A stretch of DNA of 64,000 nucleotides from Puniceicoccaceae bacterium Marseille-Q1082 (GTDB lineage Bacteria > Verrucomicrobiota > Verrucomicrobiia > Opitutales > Intestinicryptomonadaceae): the NCBI GenBank assembly GCA_904424815.1, contig CAJGBI010000001.1:1163671-1227670 (forward strand), read 5' to 3'. Position 1 is the stretch's first letter; each line of letters opens with the position of its first letter. Shown here in pieces: positions 52,687 through 61,897 of this stretch. The notes under the pieces were generated by a model. That model saw only the letters and a program-made list of their open reading frames with translations. It had not been told where the DNA came from and searched no databases. Both the position numbers and the translations under genes were made by a program.

Positions 52687-52719
52687 TTGACATCGCCCGA
52701 AAAACGGATTGCGTATATT
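52687..52719 (+). promoter_or_regulatory. promoter of the rpmH-rnpA unit
   Basis: TTGACA (52687-52692) is followed after 17-21 nt by an A+T-rich TGCGTATATT (52710-52719), so the exact -10 is uncertain. rpmH begins 38 bp later. Confidence 0.5.
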
Positions 52720-52757
52720 GGCTTTAACAATTTTTTCACAAAGAGAGAACACACGCA

Positions 52758-52895
52758 ATGAATCCCACATACAAACCCTCCAAGTTGAAGCGCGCGCGCC
52801 GCTGCGGATGGCGCGCCAGAATGCAAACCCGCGGCGGACGCTCGGTTATCGCCGCCCGCAGGCAGAAGGGCCGCAAGCGCCTCGTAACGAAATAG
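52758..52895 (+). CDS. rpmH: 50S ribosomal protein L34
   Basis: A 45-aa, very basic ribosomal protein. It begins [18 protein letters not shown] and ends [11 protein letters not shown], the conserved L34 pattern (the usual 44-46 aa). It is first in the classical rpmH-rnpA-yidD-yidC order. The 14-nt gap to rnpA means shared transcription. Confidence 0.97.
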   Translation: MNPTYKPSKLKRARRCGWRARMQTRGGRSVIAARRQKGRKRLVTK

Positions 52896-52909
52896 GCGCT
52901 TAAAAAGCC

Positions 52910-53269
52910 GTGCGCTTCGGCAAAATCAACAGGCTGCGCTTGGCGAAAGACTTTGAGCTTGTCAAAGCTGATTCTACGAAGGCGGATTGTTCCGCCTTCG
53001 TCTTTTATCTGCGCCCGGCGCCCGAAAGGGGCTTCTCGAGGCTCGCGGTGGTCACCGGCCGGAGGATAGGATGCGCCGTGGAGCGCAACCGCGCCCGCCG
53101 GATAATCCGCGAAATTTTCCGCAAAACCGCGCCGGAATTTGAAACCGCGTGCGACATAATAGTGTTCATGCGCCGCGGCTGGGAAAAGTTCGATTTCCGC
53201 GCGCTCGAGGCAAAATTCGCAAAAGCCGCCCGACGGGCGCTCTCGCAAAAGCGCGATGCCAAAATTTGA
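52910..53269 (+). CDS. rnpA: ribonuclease P protein component
   Basis: Protein subunit of RNase P, which trims tRNA 5' ends. 119 aa starting with GTG at 52910. The basic RNA-binding signature is [17 protein letters not shown] (RNR motif), preceded by the [10 protein letters not shown] start. The RNA component gene is not in the window. It overlaps yidD by 14 nt. Confidence 0.93.
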   Translation: MRFGKINRLRLAKDFELVKADSTKADCSAFVFYLRPAPERGFSRLAVVTGRRIGCAVERNRARRIIREIFRKTAPEFETACDIIVFMRRGWEKFDFRALEAKFAKAARRALSQKRDAKI

Positions 53270-53594
53270 GGAAAACGCGCAAAAAAGGAAAATCCCGCGC
53301 GGACTATTGGCGGCCTGCGCGTGGCTTTGCGTAAGGTTTTACCAGATCGCCGTATCGCCGCTTCTGCACGCGATTCCGGGCTCCGGCTGCCGGTTTTATC
53401 CCACTTGCTCCGACTACGCGCTCGACGCCATACAAAAGCACGGCGCGCTGAAAGGGTGCCTGATGGCGCTTTTCAGAATACTCAGGTGCAACCCCCTCTG
53501 CCGCGGGGGAATCGACCCCGTCCCCGACAAATTCTCGCTGCGGGGCCTGTTCAGAATCAACGCCCCTCCCCCGCGCGGCGGCGGAGCGGATTAG
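53256..53594 (+). CDS. yidD: membrane protein insertion efficiency factor YidD
   Basis: Small (112 aa) membrane-associated protein that assists YidC. The conserved core is [36 protein letters not shown] and [14 protein letters not shown], with the expected Cys residues. It begins inside the end of rnpA. About 240 bp separate it from yidC. Confidence 0.95.
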   Translation: MPKFEENAQKRKIPRGLLAACAWLCVRFYQIAVSPLLHAIPGSGCRFYPTCSDYALDAIQKHGALKGCLMALFRILRCNPLCRGGIDPVPDKFSLRGLFRINAPPPRGGGAD

Positions 53595-53835
53595 GGCGGA
53601 CGCAAACGGCAGGGACGCCCGACAACTTCCGCCGCAGTTTGCGCCAAAATCCGCAAAAACCTCCCGCAAAACGGCGCGGGCTTTCCCGCGGTTTATGCCC
53701 CGCGGGGAATCGCCGCAGGCGCGCAATAACGGCGAAAAAAAGATTGATTGCCCGCGATCCTTCCTTAAAAAGAACCGAATACAATTTTTAATCGAGACAA
53801 AACTCCGCGCCGAGTCGGCGCGGACGACTGCAAAA

Positions 53836-55815
53836 ATGGATAAAAAAAATACCGTAATAGGGGTACTCCTCCTGATGGCGGCGATGTACTTCATGTACGA
53901 TTCGTCCGTAAAGGAAGCCGCAGCGGAGAGAAGCGCGCGCGCGGCCCGCGCCGAGCGCATGGCGGCCCCCTCCGAAACCGCGAAGGCCGTTCCCGCCCGA
54001 AAAGCGCCCAAACAGTCGCCCTTCGCCCCCGACGAAAACATACCCGAAAAAATCGTCTCACTCGAAAACGATAAAATCCGCATAAATTTCACGAACAAGG
54101 GAGGGGCGATAAAGAATGTGGAGCTGCGCGACTACCCCAAGGCGCAGGGCTCCAAAGACCCGTTCGTATTCAACGACATCGACGCCCGCGTGCCCGCCAT
54201 GGGGCTCTCGTTCTTCAATCCGGACGAGGGCGAAATACCGGTTCCCATACAAAAATCTTTCGCGCTCGTGGACTCGTCGGCGGATTCGGTGACGTACAGG
54301 CTGAGGGTCGAGAACAAATTCGACATCACGCGCAAATACCAGCTCGTAAAGGCCGACGGAATCGACGCCGCCCCCTACACCATAGCCACCGCGACCTCCG
54401 TAAAAAACATTTCCTCCGAGCCGCAGCCCATAGGCGAGGTGTTTATCTGCCTCGGCGCGGTTCCGCCCACCGAAAGCGACGTCTACGGCACGAACCTTGC
54501 CGCGGCGTTCTTCGACGGCGACGGAAGCCGCTTTCTGAAGTCCTCGTCGTTCGTGGACTCGTCGGGATTCCTGGGCATAGGCAAGACCCGCGCGAAATAC
54601 TTTGAAAAGCTCTCCCTCTACCCGATAGTCTGGGGAGCCGTCAAAAACCAATTCTTCGCGGCGGTGTTTACGCCCGAAAAAATCGCCTCCAACGGCGGGT
54701 ACGCAATACCGATAGCGATAAACCTCAAAGACTCCAACAAGTACATGCGCAACGCCGTCGCTGGCTTCATGGGCTTTGAGGCGGAAACCCTCCAACCCGG
54801 GGAGGTCTGGAATCTCGGCGGTTCGTACTACGTCGGGCCCAAGGAGCTCGACAGGCTCTACTCGCTCGGCGCGGGGCAGGAAGACGTGATGAACTACGGC
54901 TGGTTCGGCTTCGTAAGCCGCCCGCTCTCGCGGCTGATGAACTGGATACACTCTTGGGTTTCGGCGGTCTCGCCGAACTGGGGGTGGGGCTGGTCGATAG
55001 TGATTTTGACGATCATCGTGAGGGCGGTGATATGGCCGCTGACCTCCGTGCAGATAAAGTCCGCCCAGCGCATGGCAAAGCTCCAGGAGCCCCTGAAAGC
55101 CATACGCGAAAAGTACAAGGACGACCAGAAAAGAGTGCAGCAGGAGACAATGAAGCTCTACTCCGAGTACGGGATAAACCCGCTGGCGGGGTGCCTGCCG
55201 ATTTTCATACAGCTGCCGATTTTCATAGGGCTTTACTACATGCTCCAGACCTCGTGCGAAATCCGCTTCGCGCACTTCCTCTGGATAAAAGACCTCGCGC
55301 GCCCCGACACCATCGAGGCCCTGCCCTCCGTATTCGGGATACCGCTGCACCTGCTGCCGCTTATCAACGCGGCGGTGACATTCCTGCAAATGCACATCAC
55401 CCCGACGCCCTCGACGGACAAGACGCAGGCGTGGATTTTCAAGCTGATGCCGGTGATAATGCTCGTGTTCTTCTACACGTTTCCGTCGGGCCTCGTCCTC
55501 TATTGGACGGTGCAGAGCCTGATAGGGATATTGCAGGCGATTATCGTCCGCCGCGGGGCGAGCAAGGTCGTGCTCAAAAAGCGCGACAAGCCCGGGTTCA
55601 TGCAGAGAATGCAGGAAGCCATGGAGCAGGCGCAGGCCGCCCAGATGGCTCGCGGCCCCGAGTTTGAAAAGTTGCCGCTCAAAGAGCGCCTGAGAATCGC
55701 CCGGGAGGACGCCGCCAAAGCGCGCAAAAAGCTCAAGGACGAAAGGCTCAAAGGCACTCTCTACGAGCCCCGCAAGAAAAACCCGGGCGGGCGCTCCACG
55801 CCGCCCAAGCGGTAG
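53836..55815 (+). CDS. yidC: membrane protein insertase YidC
   Basis: Inserts and folds inner-membrane proteins, alone or with SecYEG. 659 aa: N-terminal helix (about 5-20), a large periplasmic beta domain (about 65-350), then the conserved C-terminal core of five membrane segments from about residue 385 (WGWSIVILTIIVRAVIWPLT), with the hydrophilic-groove Arg and IFIQLPIFIGLYYML. The tail is basic, as in proteins that bind ribosomes. Start ATG 53836 is used because the membrane anchor begins there; the frame is open 47 codons upstream. Confidence 0.97.
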   Translation: MDKKNTVIGVLLLMAAMYFMYDSSVKEAAAERSARAARAERMAAPSETAKAVPARKAPKQSPFAPDENIPEKIVSLENDKIRINFTNKGGAIKNVELRDYPKAQGSKDPFVFNDIDARVPAMGLSFFNPDEGEIPVPIQKSFALVDSSADSVTYRLRVENKFDITRKYQLVKADGIDAAPYTIATATSVKNISSEPQPIGEVFICLGAVPPTESDVYGTNLAAAFFDGDGSRFLKSSSFVDSSGFLGIGKTRAKYFEKLSLYPIVWGAVKNQFFAAVFTPEKIASNGGYAIPIAINLKDSNKYMRNAVAGFMGFEAETLQPGEVWNLGGSYYVGPKELDRLYSLGAGQEDVMNYGWFGFVSRPLSRLMNWIHSWVSAVSPNWGWGWSIVILTIIVRAVIWPLTSVQIKSAQRMAKLQEPLKAIREKYKDDQKRVQQETMKLYSEYGINPLAGCLPIFIQLPIFIGLYYMLQTSCEIRFAHFLWIKDLARPDTIEALPSVFGIPLHLLPLINAAVTFLQMHITPTPSTDKTQAWIFKLMPVIMLVFFYTFPSGLVLYWTVQSLIGILQAIIVRRGASKVVLKKRDKPGFMQRMQEAMEQAQAAQMARGPEFEKLPLKERLRIAREDAAKARKKLKDERLKGTLYEPRKKNPGGRSTPPKR

Positions 55816-55882
55816 GTTCGATTTCCACAAACGAGAAAATGTGATACAAAAAATCCGCAATTAAAAAGGAGAAACTAAAAAA

Positions 55883-56623
55883 ATGTCCGGTCACAGCAAA
55901 TGGGCTACAACAAAAAGGCATAAGGCCGCTATCGACGCCAAGAGAGGCAAGATTTTCAGCGCCCTTAGCAAAGATCTAACCCTCGCGGCAAAAGACGGCG
56001 GCGGAGACCCCTCCACCAACGCGCGCCTGCGCATGGTCATACAGAAGGCGAAGGCCGCCAACATGCCCGCAGACAACGTCGAAAGGGCCATCAAAAAGGG
56101 CACCGGAGAGCTCCCGGGCGTGGTTTACGAACAGCTCCTCTACGAAGGCTACGGCCCGGGCGGGATCGGCATAATAGTGGAAGTGACCACCGACAACAAA
56201 AACCGCGCCGCAAGCGACGTGCGCTCCACCTTCACCAAAAACGGCGGCAATCTCGCCGCGCCCGGGGCGCTCCAGTTCAATTTCACAAAGCAGGGGCAGT
56301 TCATCGTCAGCGCCGAAAAGACGACCGAAGACGCCCTCATGGACTGCGTGCTCGACGCCGGCGCCGAAGACATCAAAAACAACGGCGACTACTTTGAAAT
56401 CCTCTGCCCCGTCGCGAACTTCGCCCAGGTGGGAGTTGCCCTCGAAAAGGCGGGAATCGAAACGGAGGACTCGGAGCTCGCGTGGATACCCAACAACCTC
56501 GTGTCCATAACCGACCCCGAAATCGCGAGGAAAGTCGTGAAGCTCACCGAGGCGCTCGACGACCTCGAAGACGTGCAGAACGTCTATTCGAACGACGACC
56601 TCGACGGGTCGCTCGCCGAATAG
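55883..56623 (+). CDS. YebC/PmpR family protein (TACO1 type)
   Basis: A 246-aa protein that starts [23 protein letters not shown], typical of the YebC family, with three domains and [17 protein letters not shown]. Older annotation calls these transcriptional regulators; they are also reported to help translate proline stretches. AGGAG lies 11 nt before ATG 55883. It follows yidC by 67 nt. The ruvC-ruvA-ruvB neighbours often seen are absent. Confidence 0.94.
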   Translation: MSGHSKWATTKRHKAAIDAKRGKIFSALSKDLTLAAKDGGGDPSTNARLRMVIQKAKAANMPADNVERAIKKGTGELPGVVYEQLLYEGYGPGGIGIIVEVTTDNKNRAASDVRSTFTKNGGNLAAPGALQFNFTKQGQFIVSAEKTTEDALMDCVLDAGAEDIKNNGDYFEILCPVANFAQVGVALEKAGIETEDSELAWIPNNLVSITDPEIARKVVKLTEALDDLEDVQNVYSNDDLDGSLAE

Positions 56624-56748
56624 CGGCGGTTTTCACCCGCGCGCGGGCACGGCTTCCCGCGCGCGGCGCGCGCGCATGCGACGCGGGCGCGAAAACGACG
56701 AATGCAACGGCGCGCGGGCGCGCTCAAAGCCGAAAGCCCGCAAAAAGC

Positions 56749-58143
56749 ATGAAAAAGAACCTATTCGAAAAAGTCTGGCAAAAACACGCCGTGAAGGAAC
56801 TCCCCGACGGCTCGACGCTCCTGCTGGTGGGCGCGCACCTGCTCCACGAGGTGACCAGCCCCCAGGCATTCGGAATGCTCCGCTCCCTTAACCTCGGGGT
56901 CAAGTATCCGGAGCGCACTTTCGCGACGGTTGACCACATCATTCCGACCGACGACCGCTCGGAGCCCTACGCCGACGCGCGCGCGTACGAGATGCTCCGG
57001 CACATACGCAAAAACTGCGCCGATTACGGGATAAAATTTTTCGACACCTCTTCCGGCTCGCAGGGCGTAATCCACATCGTGATGCCCGAGCAGGGGATAA
57101 TCCACCCCGGCATGACCGTCGCCTGCGGGGACTCGCACACGGCGACCCACGGGGCGTTCGGCGCGATAGCCTTCGGAATCGGGACGAGCCAGGTGCGCAA
57201 CGTTCTCGCCACCCAGTCGCTCTCGTTTAAGAAGCTCAAAGTCCGCCGCATAAACGTCGGCGGAGAGCTCGCCAAGGGCGTCTACCCCAAGGATGTCGCG
57301 CTCTACATAATACGCAGGCTCGGCGTCAACGGAGGTCTCGGCTACGCCTATGAATTTGGCGGAAAAGTGTTCGACGACATGTCGATGGAAGGCCGCATGA
57401 CGGTCTGCAACATGGCAATCGAGGGCGGGGCGCGCATAGGATACGTCAACCCCGACGAAAAGACTTTCGCCTACCTCAAAGGGCGCCCATACGCCCCGAA
57501 GGGCGAAGAGTTCGACAAGGCGGTGGAATACTGGAAAACCGTCGCCTCCGACGAGGGATGCGAATACGACGACGTGGTGGATTTCGACGGCGCGGACATA
57601 AAGCCCTCGGTGACGTGGGGCGTCAACCCGTCGCAGGCGATATTCATCGACGAGAAAATCCCCTCTCCGGAATCTTTCGCCGACCCCGCGCAGCGCAAGG
57701 AGGCCGCCGACGCGCTCGCGTACATGAAGCTCGAGCCGGAAAAGCCGATTGCGGGAACGCCCGTAAACGTGGTGTTCATAGGTTCCTGCACGAACGGCAG
57801 GCTCTCGGACTTCGAGGAGGCCGCGGAATATTTGAAGGGCAAAAAAGTCGCCGCCGGCGTAAAGGCTCTCGCGGTTCCTGGCTCGCAGATAGTCGACAAA
57901 ATCGCGCGCGAAAAAGGGCTCGACAAAATCTTCCGCGACGCCGGCTTTGAATGGCGCCAGGCGGGATGTTCGATGTGCCTTGCGATGAACGCCGACAAAC
58001 TCGTCGGCGACCAGCTCTGCGCCTCGACCTCAAACCGCAACTTCAAGGGCAGGCAGGGCAGCCCGACGGGCCGCACCGTGCTGATGAGCCCCCGCATGGC
58101 CGCGGCGGCCGCCGTCGCCGGAAAAATCTCCGACTGCCGATAG
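56749..58143 (+). CDS. leuC: 3-isopropylmalate dehydratase large subunit
   Basis: Leucine pathway isomerase subunit with a 4Fe-4S cluster, 464 aa. Cluster ligands are Cys in the FIGSCTNGR block and Cys-x-x-Cys in [10 protein letters not shown]. Also present are the [10 protein letters not shown] block, [14 protein letters not shown] and [14 protein letters not shown] 56749 is the family start; the frame is open 89 codons upstream without similarity. The usual partner leuD does not follow. A terminator closes it at 58167. Confidence 0.94.
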   Translation: MKKNLFEKVWQKHAVKELPDGSTLLLVGAHLLHEVTSPQAFGMLRSLNLGVKYPERTFATVDHIIPTDDRSEPYADARAYEMLRHIRKNCADYGIKFFDTSSGSQGVIHIVMPEQGIIHPGMTVACGDSHTATHGAFGAIAFGIGTSQVRNVLATQSLSFKKLKVRRINVGGELAKGVYPKDVALYIIRRLGVNGGLGYAYEFGGKVFDDMSMEGRMTVCNMAIEGGARIGYVNPDEKTFAYLKGRPYAPKGEEFDKAVEYWKTVASDEGCEYDDVVDFDGADIKPSVTWGVNPSQAIFIDEKIPSPESFADPAQRKEAADALAYMKLEPEKPIAGTPVNVVFIGSCTNGRLSDFEEAAEYLKGKKVAAGVKALAVPGSQIVDKIAREKGLDKIFRDAGFEWRQAGCSMCLAMNADKLVGDQLCASTSNRNFKGRQGSPTGRTVLMSPRMAAAAAVAGKISDCR

Positions 58144-58166
58144 AGCTTGATTGCTAATTTTTTCAT

Positions 58167-58197
58167 ATCCGATCCCATTTCGGGGTCGGATTTTTTA
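58167..58197 (+). terminator. intrinsic terminator of leuC
   Basis: A 10-bp stem, ATCCGATCCC/GGGGTCGGAT, with a short loop is followed by TTTTTT (58191-58196). Confidence 0.85.
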
Positions 58198-58595
58198 TTT
58201 TCACGCAATTCCGGGCTTATCGCCGCCAATCGCCGCCCCAATTTAAATCTTCGAAAACTAAACGGGTTGGGGATTTGGCGAAACCTTTTGGCGTTCCGGC
58301 AATTTATTTGATTGCTCCGCCCGCCCCGCGCCGCGCGCCCCGACGCAAAATGGGGCGCAAGCGGGATTTTGCGCGTAAAAATCGCACAATGAGAAAAAGT
58401 GGAAAATCGGAAAACATTAAGGCGCAAAAACGCCCCTTTCCCCGTGTTCACTATCCCCGCATATAGCGGATAGGGCAATGCGGGAGGCGAAAAAAACACG
58501 CGCCGGAGCTTTGCCCGCCTGCGCTTTTTCAGGGCGAAAATCTCCGTAAGGAGAGAGCCGGAAACGCCAGCCCATTCCCATGCGTTTTCGAGCTC
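58198..58595. other. intergenic, no gene seen
   Basis: About 400 bp between the convergent leuC and membrane-protein genes. It has mixed composition and only short frames without recognisable content. Confidence 0.5.
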
Positions 58596-59210
58596 CTAAG
58601 CCCCCAAAACCCCTACGGAACGCCGGCCGAAATTTTCCAATAGTTTCTCCCTGGCAAAATCCGAAATGGTAAATACGCTTATCTGCCTCCCGCTGCGCTT
58701 GTCCGATATTAAAAAATTGTCCCAGATGAAAGTCTTGCCGAGCCGCACGTCGGCATCCGAATAGGCAATTTCCCTGGTGCCTACAAGGCGAATGCCGCAA
58801 ACAAAGCAATCTTCCTTAAACTCCACATACCCTAAAGGCGACGAGCCCACCATGCCGCCAAACAAAATATCGGATTTAAAATATACTCCGGCAATTATCT
58901 TGTCTTTGCCGCCGCGCTTTTCCGCCGCGATTACAACCGCAAAAAACAATGAAAGCATAAGCATTGGGAACAGAATAAAAAGCCATCCCCAAGACCGGAA
59001 AAAGACGGCGTCGGCCGCGCGCATTCCCCAATATTTTTCCTGTACGAAAACAGCGGCCGACGTTATCGCCCAAGACGCAAGCGCGAAAAATAGAAAAAAT
59101 AAAACAACATTGAAAGCCGATTTGAAAATTTTCTTCCGCAAAGCTAAGAAAAACGCGCAAAGCGGAAATAAGAAAAATACAAACAAAGCAAATATAGGGG
59201 ATTCAAACAT
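58596..59210 (-). CDS. hypothetical integral membrane protein
   Basis: A 204-aa protein with a run of strongly hydrophobic N-terminal segments, about three to four helices (PIFALFVFFLFPLCAFFLAL, then FNVVLFFLFFALASWAI, then a helix at about 73-95). A cytosolic domain of about 100 residues follows, with beta-type strands (GKDKIIAGVYFKSDILFGG) and no motif I know. Its codon use is A+T-richer than the neighbours and no gene flanks it closely. It might be recently acquired; the function is unknown. Confidence 0.72.
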   Translation of the reverse strand: MFESPIFALFVFFLFPLCAFFLALRKKIFKSAFNVVLFFLFFALASWAITSAAVFVQEKYWGMRAADAVFFRSWGWLFILFPMLMLSLFFAVVIAAEKRGGKDKIIAGVYFKSDILFGGMVGSSPLGYVEFKEDCFVCGIRLVGTREIAYSDADVRLGKTFIWDNFLISDKRSGRQISVFTISDFAREKLLENFGRRSVGVLGA

Positions 59211-59945
59211 TTTATGTTCTATATAATCTATAACACTCTAAATTTGCAAAGCGCATGCGCCCACCCGCCATATAATGTTTATGCCCTCCCCTTTCATATT
59301 TTTCAATAAAAAAGAGCGGTATTTAAAAATCTCGCGCCCAATATGCCCTGTTTAAATTAATTGAAAATGCGCTGGTTGCAAATTTCGGCGTTTTGGAGGC
59401 GCGCAGCGCGCCGCCGAAACACTATTGCCGCCATCCGCCCACATTCATTACGGCGGTAAAGTTTCGGGATTCGGCGCGCAGCCCGGGCAAATCCGCCTGA
59501 TCGCCGCCTGAACAACCCCGCCTGCCGCGCGGGCGCCAACGCCAAAATCCGGAAAGCCGGTGGAAACCCATTGCCGCGGGCTTCCCATGCGTAAACGAAA
59601 TCCGCCGCCGTTGCGTACCGTTCGGGTTTTGGATAAATGGAGAAAATCGCCAAACCCCCCGAAGGAATATCCCGTCCGCACGCAATCGCAAGACTCCGAG
59701 AAGGGAGCGGCGCGGAAAAATAAAAGGATGGGAATTATGCTGACTGCTTTAATTTCCATAATATTGACAAAATTCAGAGGCGCAAAAAGCTCCCAATAAT
59801 ATTAACATATAATTTATTATATTAAAATTAACCAATATTAACAGAAGAAATCTTCACTCCGTGCGTTTCAGGCAAATTTCCCTCCGCAAAAACGCAAGTT
59901 GGCGGAAAATTTGGAACTTTCATTCCAAAAATTCCAAAAAAACAG
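59211..59945. other. intergenic, no gene seen
   Basis: About 735 bp before the mra cluster. The outer parts are A+T-rich (notably 59760-59850); the middle (59380-59720) is G+C-rich like coding DNA, but none of its frames reads like a known protein. Confidence 0.5.
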
Positions 59946-59990
59946 TTGACAGTGGCAAGAAGTGGGCAAAAATGGCAGAAAATGGCGAAA
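59946..59990 (+). promoter_or_regulatory. mraZ promoter with four MraZ-type repeats
   Basis: TTGACA (59946-59951) is followed by four 10-bp units in register: AGTGGCAAGA, AGTGGGCAAA, AATGGCAGAA and AATGGCGAAA (59951-59990). MraZ proteins bind tandem TGGG/TGGC repeats spaced 10 bp apart before their own gene, so this should be the autoregulatory site of the division cluster. The -10 is weak. Confidence 0.72.
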
Positions 59991-60000
59991 AAATAAAAAC

Positions 60001-60462
60001 ATGTCCGAAATCTCGACAGAACCCAATTTCTACGCGGGCGAGTTTTCCAAACAGCTCGACGAGAAAAGGCGCGTGACCATACCCGCCAAATGGAGGTTCA
60101 AGGGGGACGAGGCGGAAAACTCGTATCTCGCGATTCCTACCACTTACGGGTCGATTTCGGTAATGCCGCCGCGGATGATCGCCGATCTGTACTCCAAAAT
60201 TTCAAAAATCAGCATGGCAAACCCCGCCAAGCGCAAGGCTCTGTCGAAGTTTCTTAGCAAAAGCTGCACGTTCGGCTGCGACAAACAGGGCAGGATAATG
60301 CTCGGCGAGACCATACTCTCCCACGTGGGAATCGCCAAAGACGTATGCCTCGTCGGGATGGGAGCGACCTTTGAAATTTGGAACCCCGAAACGCGCGCCA
60401 AGTGGCTCGGGGAAAGCTCCGAACAGGACGAGGTGGCGCTGCTCGAAGAACTCGGCCTATAA
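60001..60462 (+). CDS. mraZ: transcriptional regulator MraZ
   Basis: Ring-forming DNA-binding protein that represses the division and cell-wall (dcw) cluster. 153 aa with two AbrB-like halves: FYAGEFSKQLDEKRRVTIPAKWR and SKSCTFGCDKQGRIMLGETI, including DEKRR and the second-half DKQGR that read the repeats. Start ATG 60001 lies just after four repeats that fit its operator. The frame is open 39 nt upstream, but MSEISTE is the natural start. Confidence 0.95.
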   Translation: MSEISTEPNFYAGEFSKQLDEKRRVTIPAKWRFKGDEAENSYLAIPTTYGSISVMPPRMIADLYSKISKISMANPAKRKALSKFLSKSCTFGCDKQGRIMLGETILSHVGIAKDVCLVGMGATFEIWNPETRAKWLGESSEQDEVALLEELGL

Positions 60463-60584
60463 CAATTTTTTTATGAAGACCCCCGAACCCGCCGCCCGCG
60501 CGATAAAACGCCAGGGCTACTCCCCACGCAAACAGGGGCGAAATTCCGGGGTTTTCATGGCGCCCTGCGGGCGCAAAACCGAAA

Positions 60585-61538
60585 ATGACCAATCCGAAAT
60601 ATGACAGCCTTCAAAATTGCGCGGAACGTCGCGGGCACCGCCCCGTGATGCTGAAAGAGGCTGTCGAAATTTTGTCGCCCAAAGACGGATTGGAATACCT
60701 CGACTGCACTTTTGGGGGCGGCGGGCACACGCGCGCGATTCTCGAAAGCGCGGACTGCCGTGTGACGGCCGTAGACCGCGACCCGTCCGCCGAGGATCGC
60801 GCGGAGGAGCTGAAAAAGATCTTCCCCGGCCGTTTCCGCTTCGTCCGCGCAAATTTTTCGGAAATTTGCAAGCTACAAACCGAAAACGGATACGCCGGAA
60901 TCCTCTTTGATTTCGGCGTATCCTCCTTCCAGCTCGACGAGGCCGGGCGCGGCTTTTCGTTCATGCGCGCGGGGCCGCTCGACATGCGCATGGACTCCTC
61001 CAAAGGCCCCACCGCGCTCGAGCTCATAAACTCGCTTGCGGAGTTCGAGCTCGCCAAAATTTTGCGCGAATACGGGCAGGAGCGTGCCTTTGCGAAAGTC
61101 GCGCGCGCGATAAAGTCCGCCGCCGAATCAGGGGGGCTCAAGACGACGCTCGACCTCGCGAAAGCCGTGGAAAGCGCCCTCCCCCGCCAGAACCGCGAAA
61201 AGATCCACCCCGCCACCCGCGCTTTTCAGGCGCTGCGCATAGCCGTCAACGACGAGCTCGGCGAGATTTCCCGCGCCCTTCCCGACGCATTCGGGCTGCT
61301 CTCGCGCGGCGGGGTTCTGGCCGCCATAAGCTTCCACTCCCTCGAAGACAGGATTGTGAAGAGATTTTTCAAGAAACTCGCGGGCCTGCCGGAGGACAGG
61401 CGCGACCGATCTTTCGCGCAGGACAGGGTGAAACTCGCCACGCTGCTCACGCGCAAGCCGGCCGTCCCGTCCGAAGCCGAAACCGCGGAAAACCCGAGAA
61501 GCCGCAGCGCGAAGCTGCGGGCAATCAGGAAGGACTGA
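60585..61538 (+). CDS. rsmH: 16S rRNA (cytosine(1402)-N(4))-methyltransferase
   Basis: SAM-dependent enzyme (formerly MraW) that methylates C1402 in the ribosome decoding site. 317 aa: N-terminal RRGHRPVMLKEAVE, SAM site DCTFGGGGHTRAIL, FDFGVSSFQLDEAGRGFSFM, and the C-terminal LRIAVNDELGEI and AAISFHSLEDRIVKRFF. It is 122 nt after mraZ and 2 nt before ftsL, the normal dcw order. Confidence 0.96.
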   Translation: MTNPKYDSLQNCAERRGHRPVMLKEAVEILSPKDGLEYLDCTFGGGGHTRAILESADCRVTAVDRDPSAEDRAEELKKIFPGRFRFVRANFSEICKLQTENGYAGILFDFGVSSFQLDEAGRGFSFMRAGPLDMRMDSSKGPTALELINSLAEFELAKILREYGQERAFAKVARAIKSAAESGGLKTTLDLAKAVESALPRQNREKIHPATRAFQALRIAVNDELGEISRALPDAFGLLSRGGVLAAISFHSLEDRIVKRFFKKLAGLPEDRRDRSFAQDRVKLATLLTRKPAVPSEAETAENPRSRSAKLRAIRKD

Positions 61539-61540
61539 CC

Positions 61541-61897
61541 ATGGTCGAAGCGCGTCTCGAAAAGAAAATAATCGCCGTACTCGCTGCGGCGCTCGCAATT
61601 ACGGGAACCGCCGGCGCATTCGCCATTTCGCTCGAACGCCAGCGCAAGGTCGAGATAGCCAACGCGGTCCGCCTGAACGAGCTGGAAATCTCGCGCCTGC
61701 GCCGCGACAACGAGGAGCTCTCGGTGAAAATCGCCAGGCAGGAGAGCCCCTCAATCCTTTCAATCCGCGCGGGGAGAATGGGCCAGCCCTCCGAAAAGGG
61801 GGTAGTGTGGGCATACGAAAACTTTGACGGCGGAAGGGTTGAATTCCGCGAAAACGGCGTGCTGTCGTTCAGGACGCCCGAAGAAACCGCGCAATGA
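61541..61897 (+). CDS. ftsL: FtsL-like cell division protein
   Basis: A 118-aa bitopic protein: short N-terminal cytosolic part, one membrane helix (about 10-30, IIAVLAAALAITGTAGAFAI) and a periplasmic helix with a leucine/charged heptad pattern (RLNELEISRLRRDNEELSVKI). The tail differs from model FtsL. It is identified mainly by this layout and by position between rsmH and ftsI, overlapping ftsI by 4 nt. FtsL partners FtsB and FtsQ and activates the septal synthase. Confidence 0.75.
   Translation: MVEARLEKKIIAVLAAALAITGTAGAFAISLERQRKVEIANAVRLNELEISRLRRDNEELSVKIARQESPSILSIRAGRMGQPSEKGVVWAYENFDGGRVEFRENGVLSFRTPEETAQ

Noticed and set aside
52687-58143. Replication origin next to rpmH
   Set aside because: The rpmH-rnpA-yidD-yidC order is often near oriC, but dnaA, DnaA-box clusters and an unwinding region were not seen.
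59357-59799. G+C-rich frames before mraZ as a lost gene
   Set aside because: None of the frames has a recognisable domain, start signal or length that would support a gene call.
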